Notes under the pieces: model-generated
What the model saw: only the letters and a program-made list of their open reading frames with translations
Database searches by the model: none
Told to the model about the DNA's origin: nothing
Made by a program: the position numbers and the translations under genes
Assembly (NCBI RefSeq): GCF_000372745.1
Contig: NZ_KB889662.1
Location: 62,001-126,000 of the forward strand
Direction of reading: 5' to 3'
Origin: Embleya scabrispora DSM 41855
GTDB taxonomy: Bacteria; Actinomycetota; Actinomycetes; Streptomycetales; Streptomycetaceae
DNA length: 64,000 nucleotides
Shown here: positions 25,973 to 34,213 of the stretch, piece by piece
How positions within the stretch are numbered: position 1 is the first letter of the stretch
How the letters are laid out: every line of letters starts with the position of its first letter

Positions 25973-26698
25973 ATGACGACGGTGCTCTTTGTTCGGCACG
26001 GGCGGACCACGGCCAACTCCACGGGGGTGCTCGCCGGTTGGACGCCGGGGGTGTTCCTGGACGAGCGCGGCGAGGAACAGGCCGCGGCGCTCGGCAAGCG
26101 CATCGCCGAGGTTCCGCTCGCGGCCGTGGTGACCAGTCCGCTGGAGCGGTGCCGGCAGACCTCGGAGGCGGTGTTGGCGGCCCGGCTCGGCACCAAGTTC
26201 GCGCTGGACGCCGACGCGCAGGTGGACGAGCGGGTCGGCGAGTGTCGGTACGGCGACTGGACCGGGCAGAAGCTCGGGAAGCTCGCCGAGGATCCGCTGT
26301 GGAAGACCGTGCAGGTCCACCCGAGCGCGGTCACCTTCCCCGGTCCCGGCGGCGAGGCGCTGCGCACCACCCAGGCCCGGGCCGTGGACGCGGTGCGCGA
26401 ATGGAACGCGCGGATCGCCGCCGAGCACGGCCCGGACGCGATGTATCTGGTCTGCTCGCACGGCGACGTGATCAAGGCTCTGGTCGCGGACGCGCTCGGG
26501 ATGCACCTGGACCTGTTCCAGCGGATCCAGGTCGACCCGTGTTCGCTCACGGTGATCACGTACGGCGGGCAGCGGCCGAGCGTCGGCCGACTCAACGACA
26601 CCGGCGGTTCGGTGGCCGGCCTGTTGCCGGCGCCCGACGGGCGGCACGCGTCCGGGTCCGGTGACGCGGTGGTGGGCGGCGGGGCCGGCGCGCCGTAG
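25973..26698 (+). CDS. Histidine phosphatase, MSMEG_4193-type phosphomutase
   Basis: A 241-residue histidine phosphatase superfamily protein with catalytic RHG (residues 8-10 in LFVRHGRTTANSTG), VVTSPLERCRQT, the acid region VDERVGECRYGDW and the second catalytic His in VCSHGD. It matches the actinobacterial MSMEG_4193 putative phosphomutase family, which sits immediately before DUF3090 and mshC in many actinobacteria. The C-terminal 25 residues are Gly/Ala-rich. Whether it acts in mycothiol metabolism is unproven; the conserved neighbourhood is the only hint. Confidence 0.88.
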   Translation: MTTVLFVRHGRTTANSTGVLAGWTPGVFLDERGEEQAAALGKRIAEVPLAAVVTSPLERCRQTSEAVLAARLGTKFALDADAQVDERVGECRYGDWTGQKLGKLAEDPLWKTVQVHPSAVTFPGPGGEALRTTQARAVDAVREWNARIAAEHGPDAMYLVCSHGDVIKALVADALGMHLDLFQRIQVDPCSLTVITYGGQRPSVGRLNDTGGSVAGLLPAPDGRHASGSGDAVVGGGAGAP

Positions 26699-27050
26699 GG
26701 TGCCGGGGAGGGCGTACTCCCCCCGTGCGCCCTCGCCGACCCCGACCGGCGGGAACACCCGGACAAGATCGAACCCGGCAGGAATGGGCAGGATCACCCG
26801 GGAATACCGCCCCGGAGCCGGCGGATATAACCGTGCAGGATTCACGTCGGGCCCACGCAGGGCCCACACCGGGCCCGACCCGGTGCACATCCGCCGCACC
26901 GAAGCGCCCAACCATCCACCCGCCCACCCGACCACCCACCGGCCGAGCAGCGCTCGACCCGCCGACGGATCGCCACCGGCACAGCCACCGGCGCCACCCC
27001 GGCACCACCACCCACCCCGTCCCGCTCTCGACAGAAACACGGAGCAGCTC
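26699..27050. other. 352-bp stretch without a gene
   Basis: Upstream of the DUF3090 gene. It has several GGGCCC clusters around 26855-26885 and a short GAGGGCG/CGCCCTC pair near 26709-26735, but no convincing promoter, operator or small gene. Confidence 0.5.
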
Positions 27051-27620
27051 GTGCCCCGCCAGGTCTTCCTGTACGACCCCCCGGAGCGGTTCGTCGCCGG
27101 CACCGTAGGTGAGCCCGGCCAGCGAACCTTCTTCCTCCAGGCCTCCGCCGCCGGCCGCGTCACCAGCGTCGCCCTGGAGAAGACCCAGGTGTCCGTCCTG
27201 GCCGAACGCGTCGACGAACTGCTCGACGAGTTGGTTCGTCGTACCGGTGGCGAGACCGCCGTGCCGGCCGTGACCCCCGCCGAACTCGAGGACTCCGGAC
27301 CGCTGCTGCCGCCGATCCTGGAGGAGTTCCGGGTCGGCACGATGGCGCTCGCGTGGGACGCCGACGACGAGCGGCTCGTGGTCGAGGCGCAGGCCCAGGT
27401 GCCCGACGACGACTCTCCCGAGGACACCCTGCTCGGCGATGACGACGACGAGGACGGCCCGCCGCTGCTTCGCGTCCGGCTCACCGGCGGTCAGGCCCGG
27501 GCGTTCGCCAAGCGTGCGCTGCTCGTGGTCGCGGCGGGCCGGCCCGCCTGCCCGTTCTGTGGGCTGCCGATGGACCCGGAGGGCCACATCTGCCCGCGCG
27601 CCAACGGGTACCGGCGTTGA
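27051..27620 (+). CDS. DUF3090 family protein
   Basis: A 189-residue protein starting from GTG (PRQVFLYDPPERFVAGTVGE) with GGAG six bases upstream. The DUF3090 pattern is clear: TFFLQASAAGRVTSVALEKT, FRVGTMALAWD, LRVRLTGGQARAFAKRALLV. The end, ACPFCGLPMDPEGHICPR, contains Cys167, Cys170, His179 and Cys181, a plausible zinc ribbon. The family is restricted to actinobacteria, and its function is unknown; it is linked with the next gene by a 4-bp overlap. Confidence 0.92.
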   Translation: MPRQVFLYDPPERFVAGTVGEPGQRTFFLQASAAGRVTSVALEKTQVSVLAERVDELLDELVRRTGGETAVPAVTPAELEDSGPLLPPILEEFRVGTMALAWDADDERLVVEAQAQVPDDDSPEDTLLGDDDDEDGPPLLRVRLTGGQARAFAKRALLVVAAGRPACPFCGLPMDPEGHICPRANGYRR

Positions 27621-28441
27621 CCGACACGGTTCTCGACGCCGCGGCCGTCCCGGAGCTGTTGCGCCGCGGCGAGTTGGCGGTGCGGGCGCGTCTGGAGGAT
27701 GCCTCCAACGCGACGCTGTACTGCGTGGCGACGCTGGACGGAGTGTCACTGCCGTGCGTGTGGAAGCCGGTCGCGGGCGAGCGGCCGCTGTGGGACTTCC
27801 CGGACGGGACGCTGGCGGGGCGCGAGGTGGCCGCCTACGAGGTGTCCGAGGCGCTCGGCTGGAACATCGTGCCGACGACCGTGTTCCGTGAGGGGCCGTA
27901 CGGCGCGGGCATGTGCCAACTGTGGATCGACCACACGCCGGCCGACGACGAACCGGAGCCGGTGGCGATCCTGCCCGCGGTGGACCCGGGCCCGGCCTGG
28001 AAGCCGATCGCGCACGTGGTCGTCCCGGACGAGCAGGGCACGGAGCAGCCCGCCCTGCTCGTGCACGCCGCCGCCGACGCGCTGCACCGGATCGCGGTGT
28101 TCGACGCGGTGATCAACAACGCCGACCGCAAGGGCGGCCACCTGCTGCCCGGTCCCGACGGCCACGTGTACGGGATCGACCACGGCGTCTGCTTCCATGT
28201 CGAGGACAAGCTGCGCACGCTGCTGTGGGGCTGGGCCGGCGAGCCGCTGCCGGACGCCGCGCGCGCGGCGCTCACGTCGCTGGCGACCGACCTGGCGGGG
28301 CCGCTCGGCGTGCGGCTGGGCGAGCTGATTACACCGGACGAGGTGGCCGCGACCCGCGAACGGGTGAGAGTTCTGCTCACCGAGGACCGGCTCCCCAAGC
28401 CGGACGGCCGCCGACACGTGATCCCCTGGCCGCCGATCTGA
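27617..28441 (+). CDS. SCO1664-type kinase-fold protein
   Basis: A 274-residue protein of the actinobacterial SCO1664 family, related to the PI3/PI4-kinase fold: LPCVWKPVAGERPLWDFPDG, EVSEALGWNIVPTTVFREGP, FDAVINNADRKGGHLLPG and YGIDHGVCFHVEDKLRTLLW. NADRKGGHLL and GIDHG sit where the catalytic and metal-binding loops of that fold lie. The start is TTG at 27617 and overlaps the DUF3090 stop by 4 bp (TTGA), so it depends on coupling. Function unknown; the next gene is mshC. Confidence 0.9.
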   Translation: MTDTVLDAAAVPELLRRGELAVRARLEDASNATLYCVATLDGVSLPCVWKPVAGERPLWDFPDGTLAGREVAAYEVSEALGWNIVPTTVFREGPYGAGMCQLWIDHTPADDEPEPVAILPAVDPGPAWKPIAHVVVPDEQGTEQPALLVHAAADALHRIAVFDAVINNADRKGGHLLPGPDGHVYGIDHGVCFHVEDKLRTLLWGWAGEPLPDAARAALTSLATDLAGPLGVRLGELITPDEVAATRERVRVLLTEDRLPKPDGRRHVIPWPPI

Positions 28442-28708
28442 GCACGGGCGAGGGTGAAGCCGGCTACGCACCCGGTCCGGCGGGGCCCGGACTCGCGCGC
28501 GGCGGGTCGGGGCCGGCCACGGGCTCGGCCCGCGCGGCAGTACGGATCGTCACCCGCTCGTCCCCGCGGCCGGGACGCACCCCACGCCCCGTCCCGGTGG
28601 TAGGACCGATCGCCGGCGCCGCGGCCGCGCGCCGTTCGGCAAAGACGCGGAAATAAGTCCGCCAACCCTGGAAGATCTTCCGCCCCCGCGGACGTTAGTC
28701 TCATACGT

Positions 28709-29935
28709 ATGTATGCCTGGCCTGCACCCGAGCTCCCCGTTCTCCCTGGTCAGGGTGCGTCCCTGCGCCTGCACGACAGCTCTGTGCGCGATCTTGTGAC
28801 GATCACCCCGGGACCGGTCGCGCGGTTGTACGTGTGCGGCATCACTCCGTACGACGCGACCCACATGGGGCATGCCGCCACATATGTCGCGTTCGATCTG
28901 CTTCAGCGGGTCTGGCGGGACGCCGGCCACGCCGTGGACTACGTGCAGAACGTCACCGACGTCGACGACCCGCTCCTGGAGCGGGCCGAGCGCGACGGCG
29001 TGGACTGGGTCGAGCTGGCGCAGCGCGAGACCGCGCTGTTCCGTGAGGACATGGCCTCGCTGCGGGTGCTCCCGCCGACCAACTACATCGGCGTGGTCGA
29101 GGCGATCCCGCTGATCGTGCCGCTGATCGAGGACCTGCTCGCCAAGGACGCCGCCTACTCGGTGGACGGCGACATCTATTTCTCGATCGCGTCGGACGAG
29201 AGCTTCGGCGGCGTCTCCGGCTACACCGCCGCCCGGATGCTGGAGATCTTCGGCGAGCGCGGCGGCGACCCGGAGCGGGCGGGCAAGAAGGACCCGCTCG
29301 ACCCACTGCTGTGGCGCGCGGCGCGGCCCGGCGAGCCGTCCTGGGACGCGTCCTTCGGCGCGGGCCGCCCCGGCTGGCACATCGAGTGTGTGGCGATCGC
29401 GCTCAAGTACCTGGGCATGGGCTTCGACGTGCAGGGCGGCGGCAGCGACCTGGTCTTCCCGCACCACGAGATGGGCGCGTCGCACGCGCACGTGGTCACC
29501 GGCGAGGTGCCGTACGCGAAGGCATACGCGCACGCCGGCATGGTCGCGCTGGACGGCGAGAAGATGTCCAAGTCGCGGGGCAACCTGGTGTTCGTGTCCA
29601 AGCTGCGCCGCGAAGGCGTGGACCCGATGGCGATTCGCCTGGTGTTGCTGGCCCACCACTACCGCAGCGACTGGGAGTGGACCGACGAGGTCCTGGCGGA
29701 CGCCCAGACGCGGCTCGCCACCTGGCGCGCGGCGGTCGGGCGCCCGGACGGGCCGGACACCACCGAATTGCTCGCCACGATCCGCGAACGCATGTCCGAC
29801 GACCTGGACGCGCCCGGCGCACTGGCCGCGATGGACGCGTGGGCGGCCCGGCAACTCGCCGACGGCGGCGACGACATGTCCGCCCCGGGCGTGGCCTCAC
29901 GCGCCCTGGACGCGATCCTCGGCGTGGCCCTCTGA
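28709..29935 (+). CDS. mshC: Cysteine:GlcN-Ins ligase (mycothiol synthesis)
   Basis: A 408-residue MshC, the ATP-dependent ligase joining cysteine to 1-D-myo-inosityl-2-amino-2-deoxy-glucopyranoside in mycothiol synthesis. It is class I synthetase-like and related to CysS: zinc Cys43 in [19 protein letters not shown]-equivalent THMGH (51-55), zinc-site region [19 protein letters not shown], and KMSKS at 285-289 followed by [14 protein letters not shown]. The length is typical. There is no ribosome site before the ATG at 28709, so the message may be leaderless. A 28-bp hairpin follows. Confidence 0.96.
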   Translation: MYAWPAPELPVLPGQGASLRLHDSSVRDLVTITPGPVARLYVCGITPYDATHMGHAATYVAFDLLQRVWRDAGHAVDYVQNVTDVDDPLLERAERDGVDWVELAQRETALFREDMASLRVLPPTNYIGVVEAIPLIVPLIEDLLAKDAAYSVDGDIYFSIASDESFGGVSGYTAARMLEIFGERGGDPERAGKKDPLDPLLWRAARPGEPSWDASFGAGRPGWHIECVAIALKYLGMGFDVQGGGSDLVFPHHEMGASHAHVVTGEVPYAKAYAHAGMVALDGEKMSKSRGNLVFVSKLRREGVDPMAIRLVLLAHHYRSDWEWTDEVLADAQTRLATWRAAVGRPDGPDTTELLATIRERMSDDLDAPGALAAMDAWAARQLADGGDDMSAPGVASRALDAILGVAL

Positions 29936-29952
29936 ACCGAGGGTCGCCGCAA

Positions 29953-30012
29953 CTCGTCGCGAACGAAGGCCCCGACCGGGATTGCCCGGTCGGGGCCTTC
30001 GTTCGCGACGAG
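29953..30012. terminator. 28-bp perfect hairpin after mshC
   Basis: Arms 29953-29980 and 29985-30012 are perfectly complementary over 28 bp around the loop ATTG. It lies 17 bp after the mshC stop codon and has no T-tract. An intrinsic or intercistronic terminator is the simplest reading, but the stem is unusually long. Confidence 0.85.
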
Positions 30013-30249
30013 CCGATGCGAAACCGACTCCTTCGCGGCGGCGGATATGCGATCACCGCTCCACCCGGCCACACCCCCGCGACGGCCGACCGGAGCGGTT
30101 CCCCGTCCGCGCCCCCAGCAGATCACGTGCGCCACTCCCGGCACTTCAGGGGAAGCCCTCATCTTCCGAGGGGTCCGCGAGGGAGTTTCGAGTCGGCCGC
30201 CGTCCCGCGCCCGCGACTGCGCCCGCGATCGGGCAGCTCCCGCCCCCGG

Positions 30250-30402
30250 TCACGCCTCCATCAGCAGATACTGCCGCACGTCCGGATACCCGGACCGAAA
30301 GCCCGCCTCGGACCAGGACAGGTACAGGTTCCACATCCGGCGGAACACGTGGTCGAAGCCCAACGCCTCCCGACGGATCGGCCCGGTGTGTCGGCGAAGT
30401 GG
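30250..30402 (-). pseudogene. Remnant of a cyclopropane-fatty-acid-synthase-type methyltransferase
   Basis: An open stretch of about 50 codons ending in a natural stop encodes the C-terminal end of a CFA synthase-like SAM methyltransferase: RREALGFDHVFRRMWNLYLS followed by WSEAGFRSGYPDVRQYLLM. In intact enzymes this follows about 350-400 residues of catalytic domain. Here an in-frame TGA at 30403-30405 closes the frame upstream and no catalytic motif is visible further upstream, so the gene has been deleted down to its tail. Confidence 0.7.
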
Positions 30403-30805
30403 TCACCCGCATCGAACCGGGCCGACGAGAGGGTGGCGGGTATGCCCGAGCGAGACCGGACCGTGAACGTCACCGGCAGTACGACGTGTTGCGAGAACAG
30501 GGCGAGAAGTCGCGATCACGGAGGGATCGACCGAGGGTGATGTCCGAGTCCCCGGACCGCAGTTCGGGTGGGGCGGTCGGACCGGCGAGGCCCGGTCCGA
30601 TCACGGCGTGCCGCCCGGGCGCATCGCACGCGGCGGGCGGAAAGGCATCGGCCCGGCGGTCGGGTCGGCTCTGTCGCCGTCCCCGATCCCGCCGGGCCGA
30701 TCACCTTGTCGGAGTCCGAGCACTCACGTGCGCCGTGCCGGATTCGCGTTGTCGTGTGGAGAGTTCGCAGCCGCGTGATGCACGGATGGGCGCGGATCGC
30801 GCGAA
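30403..30805. other. 403-bp stretch without a gene
   Basis: Between the CFA-synthase remnant and the TIGR04222 gene. I see no intact gene or recognisable further methyltransferase sequence; it is probably decayed DNA left from the same deletion. Confidence 0.4.
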
Positions 30806-31681
30806 TCAGCCGCCGCAGCCGCCGCCACCACAGCCACCACCGCCACCACAGCTGCTTCCCCCGCCACAGCTGCTCCCGCCGCCGTCCCCGCCGCTGCCGC
30901 CACCGCTGCTGCTGCCGCCGTAGGCCACCAATGCGGTCCTGGCGTCCGGGTCCGGGTGTGCGGCCATGCCCAGGCAGGCCACCGTGAACAGGCCCGCCAA
31001 CGCGCCGGCGCCGAGCAGGGCCCCGGAGCTGCGGTCCGCGCGCAGCTGCGTGGTCAGCTCGCGCAGTGCCCTGCGGCCGGCCCTGGTGACCCGGAACGGC
31101 GTACTGACCACGCCCGTCAGGATGAAGGTGAGCACGATCAGCGGGATCAGGAATCCGATCGGCCTGCCGTGCGCGATGCCATTGACGAACCGGGCGATAC
31201 CCACCAGCCCGAGCACCAGCATCAGCCGCGGCGGCACCTTGCCGATCCGCCGGGCCAACCGGGAGTGCACGAGTCCGCGCTCGACCAGGCTGCCCTCGAT
31301 CTCGGCGAGCATGGTGCTGCGTCGCCAGACCCGCAGCAGCGCGAGCCGGGTGCCCCGGGTGGTGCGCACGCAGTCCATCACGGCCGCCGCGACCGGGTCG
31401 GTCGGCCGCGATCCGGTCGCGGCGGTGACCTGACCGGCGCGCTGTACGTGCACGTATCCCTCGGTGATCAGCGAGGCCACCGCGGTCTCGGCGACCCGGA
31501 TGGGTCCGCCCGCGAGGTAGGCGGCGTCGTACGCGCCGAGCGGTGCCCGGCTCGCCTGACCTCGGATCGCCCAGGCCATCACGATCCGCAAGACGATCGC
31601 GAGGACGATCAGACCGGCGAGGATGCCGCCGTAGAGCTTGAGGAATTCGGGACCGGTCAGGCCCCACGCGGTGCCGTTCAT
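30806..31681 (-). CDS. TIGR04222-type membrane protein with Cys/Gly-rich tail
   Basis: A 291-residue protein of the TIGR04222 family. It starts MNGTAWGLTGPEFLKLYGGI with a membrane helix (15-38), has a cytoplasmic stretch with the family signature APLGAYDAAYLAGGPIRVAE, two more hydrophobic segments (about 155-200), and a final segment at about 225-245. It ends in a long Ser/Gly/Cys tail (SCGGGSSCGGGGGCGGGGCG), typical of this family; the cysteines could bind metal or be modified. ATG at 31681 follows GGGAGGGACGTCGC. Function unknown. Confidence 0.85.
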   Translation of the reverse strand: MNGTAWGLTGPEFLKLYGGILAGLIVLAIVLRIVMAWAIRGQASRAPLGAYDAAYLAGGPIRVAETAVASLITEGYVHVQRAGQVTAATGSRPTDPVAAAVMDCVRTTRGTRLALLRVWRRSTMLAEIEGSLVERGLVHSRLARRIGKVPPRLMLVLGLVGIARFVNGIAHGRPIGFLIPLIVLTFILTGVVSTPFRVTRAGRRALRELTTQLRADRSSGALLGAGALAGLFTVACLGMAAHPDPDARTALVAYGGSSSGGGSGGDGGGSSCGGGSSCGGGGGCGGGGCGG

Positions 31682-31724
31682 GCGACGTCCCTCCCGATGG
31701 TCCGACTCGCGGCTTGCCGTGTCT

Positions 31725-31781
31725 TGTTCGAGTTGTTCGGCTTGTTCGGTGTTCGGCTTGTTCGGTGTTCGGCTTGTTCGG
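31725..31781. repeat. 16-bp tandem repeat upstream of the TIGR04222 gene
   Basis: CTTGTTCGGTGTTCGG occurs at 31741-31756 and 31757-31772, followed by a partial third copy at 31773-31781; a degenerate version precedes it from about 31725. It lies 44-100 bp upstream of the TIGR04222 start, where a promoter or leader would be. The remaining part of the 355-bp divergent region 31682-32036 shows no further signal that I can name. Confidence 0.75.
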
Positions 31782-32036
31782 CCTGATCCGGAAGGTAGCA
31801 GCGGGTCGTTCCACCCGGTCAGAGGCATCTCCCTACGTTCGTACCGAGGCCGCCACCGAGGCTTTCGTCCGGCCCCTCGCCGCGGCCCCCTCGCGTGTCC
31901 GGCCGAGCCGATCGCCGTCCCACTCAACTGACTGGTCGTCAGAAGGCCGCCCGGGCCATGCCGGCTCCGCACGCGGGTGCAGGATGGTGGTACACCCGTA
32001 CACACGTGCCGTTCCGCCTTCCCCGAGGAGCCCGTC

Positions 32037-33365
32037 ATGACGGAGGCTGTCCGTCCCCAGCCCACCACCACCGCGGAGGACGAGGTCGTCGACCTGTGCC
32101 GCGATCTGATTCGGATCGACACGAGCAACTACGGTGACGGCTCGGGTCCGGGAGAGCGCGCCGCCGCGGAGTACGTCGCCGAGAAGCTCGCCGAGGTCGG
32201 CCTCGAACCGCAGATCTACGAATCCGAGCGCGGCCGGGCCAGCACCGTGGTCCGGATCGAGGGCACCGACCGGTCCCGGCCCGGGCTGCTGATCCACGGC
32301 CACTTGGACGTGGTCCCGGCCAACGCCGCGGACTGGACCTACGACCCGTTCGCGGGCGAGGTCGCGGACGACTGCGTGTGGGGTCGCGGCGCGGTCGACA
32401 TGAAGGACATGGACGCGATGGTGCTCGCGGTGCTGCGCGACCGGGTGCGCACCGGCCGACTGCCCTCGCGCGACATCGTGCTCGCCTTCGTGGCCGACGA
32501 GGAGGCCGGCGGCCTCTTCGGGGCGCGGCACCTGGTGAACAACCACGCCGACCTCTTCGAGGGGGTCAGCGAGGGCATCGGCGAGGTCGGCGGGTTCTCC
32601 TTCACGGTCAACGACGATCTGCGGCTGTACCTGGTCGAGACCGCCCAGAAGGGCATGGACTGGATGCGGCTGATCGTGGACGGCACCGCCGGGCACGGGT
32701 CGATGATCGCCAAGGACAACGCGATCACCGAACTGGCCGAGGCGGTCGCCCGGGTCGGTCGACACAAGTTCCCGATCCGCGTCACCAAGACGGTGCGGGC
32801 GTTCCTGGACGAGATCTCGGACGCGCTGGGCATCGAACTCGACCCGGACGACATCGAGTCCACGATCGAGCGGCTGGGCCCGATCGCGAGCATCATCGGC
32901 GCGACCATCCGCAACACCGCGCAGCCGACCATGCTCAACGCCGGATACAAGGTCAACGTGATTCCCGGACAGGCCACCGCGCACCTGGACGGCCGGTTCC
33001 TGCCGGGTTTCGAGGACGAGTTCCACGCCGAACTCGACGCGGTCCTGGGTCCGCGGGTGCGGCGGGAGACGGTGCACACCGACCAGGCCCTGGAGACCGG
33101 CTTCGACGGCGCGCTGGTCGAGGCCATGTCGGCCGCACTGCGGGCGCACGACCCGGCCGCGCGTGCGGTGCCGTACTGCCTGTCCGGCGGCACGGACGCG
33201 AAGTCCTTCGCCGATCTGGGCATTCGCTGCTTCGGCTTCGCACCACTGAAGCTGCCGGCCGACCTCGACTTCGCGGGCATGTTCCACGGCGTCGACGAGC
33301 GGGTTCCGGTGGACGGTCTCAAGTTCGGCGTACGGGTGCTGGACCACTTTCTTGACAACGCATGA
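32037..33365 (+). CDS. M20-family metallopeptidase
   Basis: A 442-residue M20/M25/M40 peptidase or deacylase. The di-zinc ligands are visible: His89 and Asp91 region in LLIHGHLDVVP, bridging Asp121 in WGRGAVDMKDMD, catalytic Glu155-Glu156 in VADEEAGG, with the dimerisation domain (MLNAGYKVNVIPGQATAHLD) and the final ligand region FHGVDERVP. Cytoplasmic, possibly a dipeptidase or N-acyl amino acid hydrolase. ATG at 32037 follows GAGGAG. The stop codon lies inside a tandem repeat that begins within the last codons. Confidence 0.92.
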   Translation: MTEAVRPQPTTTAEDEVVDLCRDLIRIDTSNYGDGSGPGERAAAEYVAEKLAEVGLEPQIYESERGRASTVVRIEGTDRSRPGLLIHGHLDVVPANAADWTYDPFAGEVADDCVWGRGAVDMKDMDAMVLAVLRDRVRTGRLPSRDIVLAFVADEEAGGLFGARHLVNNHADLFEGVSEGIGEVGGFSFTVNDDLRLYLVETAQKGMDWMRLIVDGTAGHGSMIAKDNAITELAEAVARVGRHKFPIRVTKTVRAFLDEISDALGIELDPDDIESTIERLGPIASIIGATIRNTAQPTMLNAGYKVNVIPGQATAHLDGRFLPGFEDEFHAELDAVLGPRVRRETVHTDQALETGFDGALVEAMSAALRAHDPAARAVPYCLSGGTDAKSFADLGIRCFGFAPLKLPADLDFAGMFHGVDERVPVDGLKFGVRVLDHFLDNA

Positions 33366-33435
33366 GCCTTGACAACGCATGAGCCCCGACAACGCATGAG
33401 TCTCGACAAGGCATGAGCCTCGACAACGCCTGGGT
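33351..33435. repeat. Five tandem 17-bp units across the M20 stop codon
   Basis: Consensus CTCGACAACGCATGAGC, units starting at 33351, 33368, 33385, 33402 and 33419; the first two are identical and the others differ at one to five positions. The first unit encodes the last residues LDNA and the stop codon; because 17 is not a multiple of three, the later units repeat in other frames. It looks like a recently expanded minisatellite just upstream of the chaplin gene. Confidence 0.9.
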
Positions 33436-33634
33436 GCCCGGCGCGTGGTCGGGTCCGGGAGCGCTCCCGGCACCCCGGCTGCGCGCCGGCCCGGCCGCCG
33501 AGGCCCGGCATTCCCGGGATCGAGCCCGAACGGGTGAATACCTCGGTCGACGCGTAGCCTCCGCCGGATCCCCTCGTTTCCCCTTGTGCGGCGCGCAAGC
33601 GCGTCGTGGTGTCGACAAGGAGGACGAAAGAATC

Positions 33635-33874
33635 ATGAAGAAGATGGGCAAGGTCGCGTTCATCGTCGCGGCCGGCGGTGGAATCGTGCTCGCCGGCGCC
33701 GGTGGCGCCATGGCGGACTCCGAGGCGCAGGGTGCGGCCGTCGGCTCCCCCGGTGTGCTCTCGGGCAACAACATCCAGGTTCCGATCCACATCCCGATCA
33801 ACCTGTGCGGCAACACCGTCGACATCATCGGTGTGCTGAACCCCACCTTCGGCAACACCTGCATCAACGCCTGA
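33635..33874 (+). CDS. Short chaplin (ChpD-H type)
   Basis: A 79-residue secreted hydrophobic protein: signal peptide (residues 1 to about 27) and one chaplin domain, GSPGVLSGNNIQVPIHIPIN, with the two conserved cysteines Cys58 and Cys76 that form an intramolecular disulfide. Short chaplins self-assemble into amyloid fibrils that lower surface tension and coat aerial hyphae. AAGGAGG lies upstream of the ATG at 33635. It is followed by a 16-bp hairpin and a second chaplin gene on the same strand, as in the chpH/chpC pair of S. coelicolor. Confidence 0.93.
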   Translation: MKKMGKVAFIVAAGGGIVLAGAGGAMADSEAQGAAVGSPGVLSGNNIQVPIHIPINLCGNTVDIIGVLNPTFGNTCINA

Positions 33875-33901
33875 TCCAGGCCCACACGCTCGTTGGCGTG
33901 C

Positions 33902-33937
33902 GGACGGCCCCGAGACCTCATGGTCTCGGGGCCGTCC
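33902..33937. terminator. 16-bp perfect hairpin after the short chaplin
   Basis: Arms 33902-33917 and 33922-33937 pair perfectly over 16 bp with loop TCAT. Separates the two chaplin transcription units. Confidence 0.85.
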
Positions 33938-34213
33938 CGCTGTGTGGTGACCCGGGCTCGGCACACCTCCGCCGGGTGGCTCGCCGGCGCTCCGCGGGCA
34001 CGCCTCGGCCGACGACGCCATCGTTCAGTCAAGCGCTCGACCGGGATGAAAAGTATCCAAAAGCGATCAATACCTGGTTGCAAAATGGATCCCGAAACTC
34101 AGCCGAACGAGCGAATCGATCCCGCTTCGGTGACCTCCTGTGTCGGCTCTCGTTGACGTCCGTGCGGGGTCATCGTCCCCCGCCCCTCGCGAGAGAGACA
34201 CAGGGGTACTTAC
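33938..34213 (+). promoter_or_regulatory. Upstream region of the anchored chaplin, with AT-rich patch
   Basis: The 339-bp stretch 33875-34213 holds the hairpin above and, at about 34044-34090, an unusually AT-rich patch (GATGAAAAGTATCCAAAAGC and following bases) in otherwise GC-rich DNA, 125-170 bp before the ATG at 34214. A promoter is likely here. Chaplin promoters in streptomycetes are known targets of the developmental sigma factor BldN, but I cannot assign exact -35/-10 elements. Confidence 0.4.

Noticed and set aside
30806-30925. Lanthipeptide- or thiopeptide-like precursor in the Cys/Gly-rich tail
   Set aside because: The tail is in frame with the TIGR04222 membrane protein and a Cys/Gly end is typical of that family; no modification enzymes are nearby.
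33351-33435. CRISPR or attachment site
   Set aside because: Units are directly abutting with no spacers; no integrase or tRNA is near.
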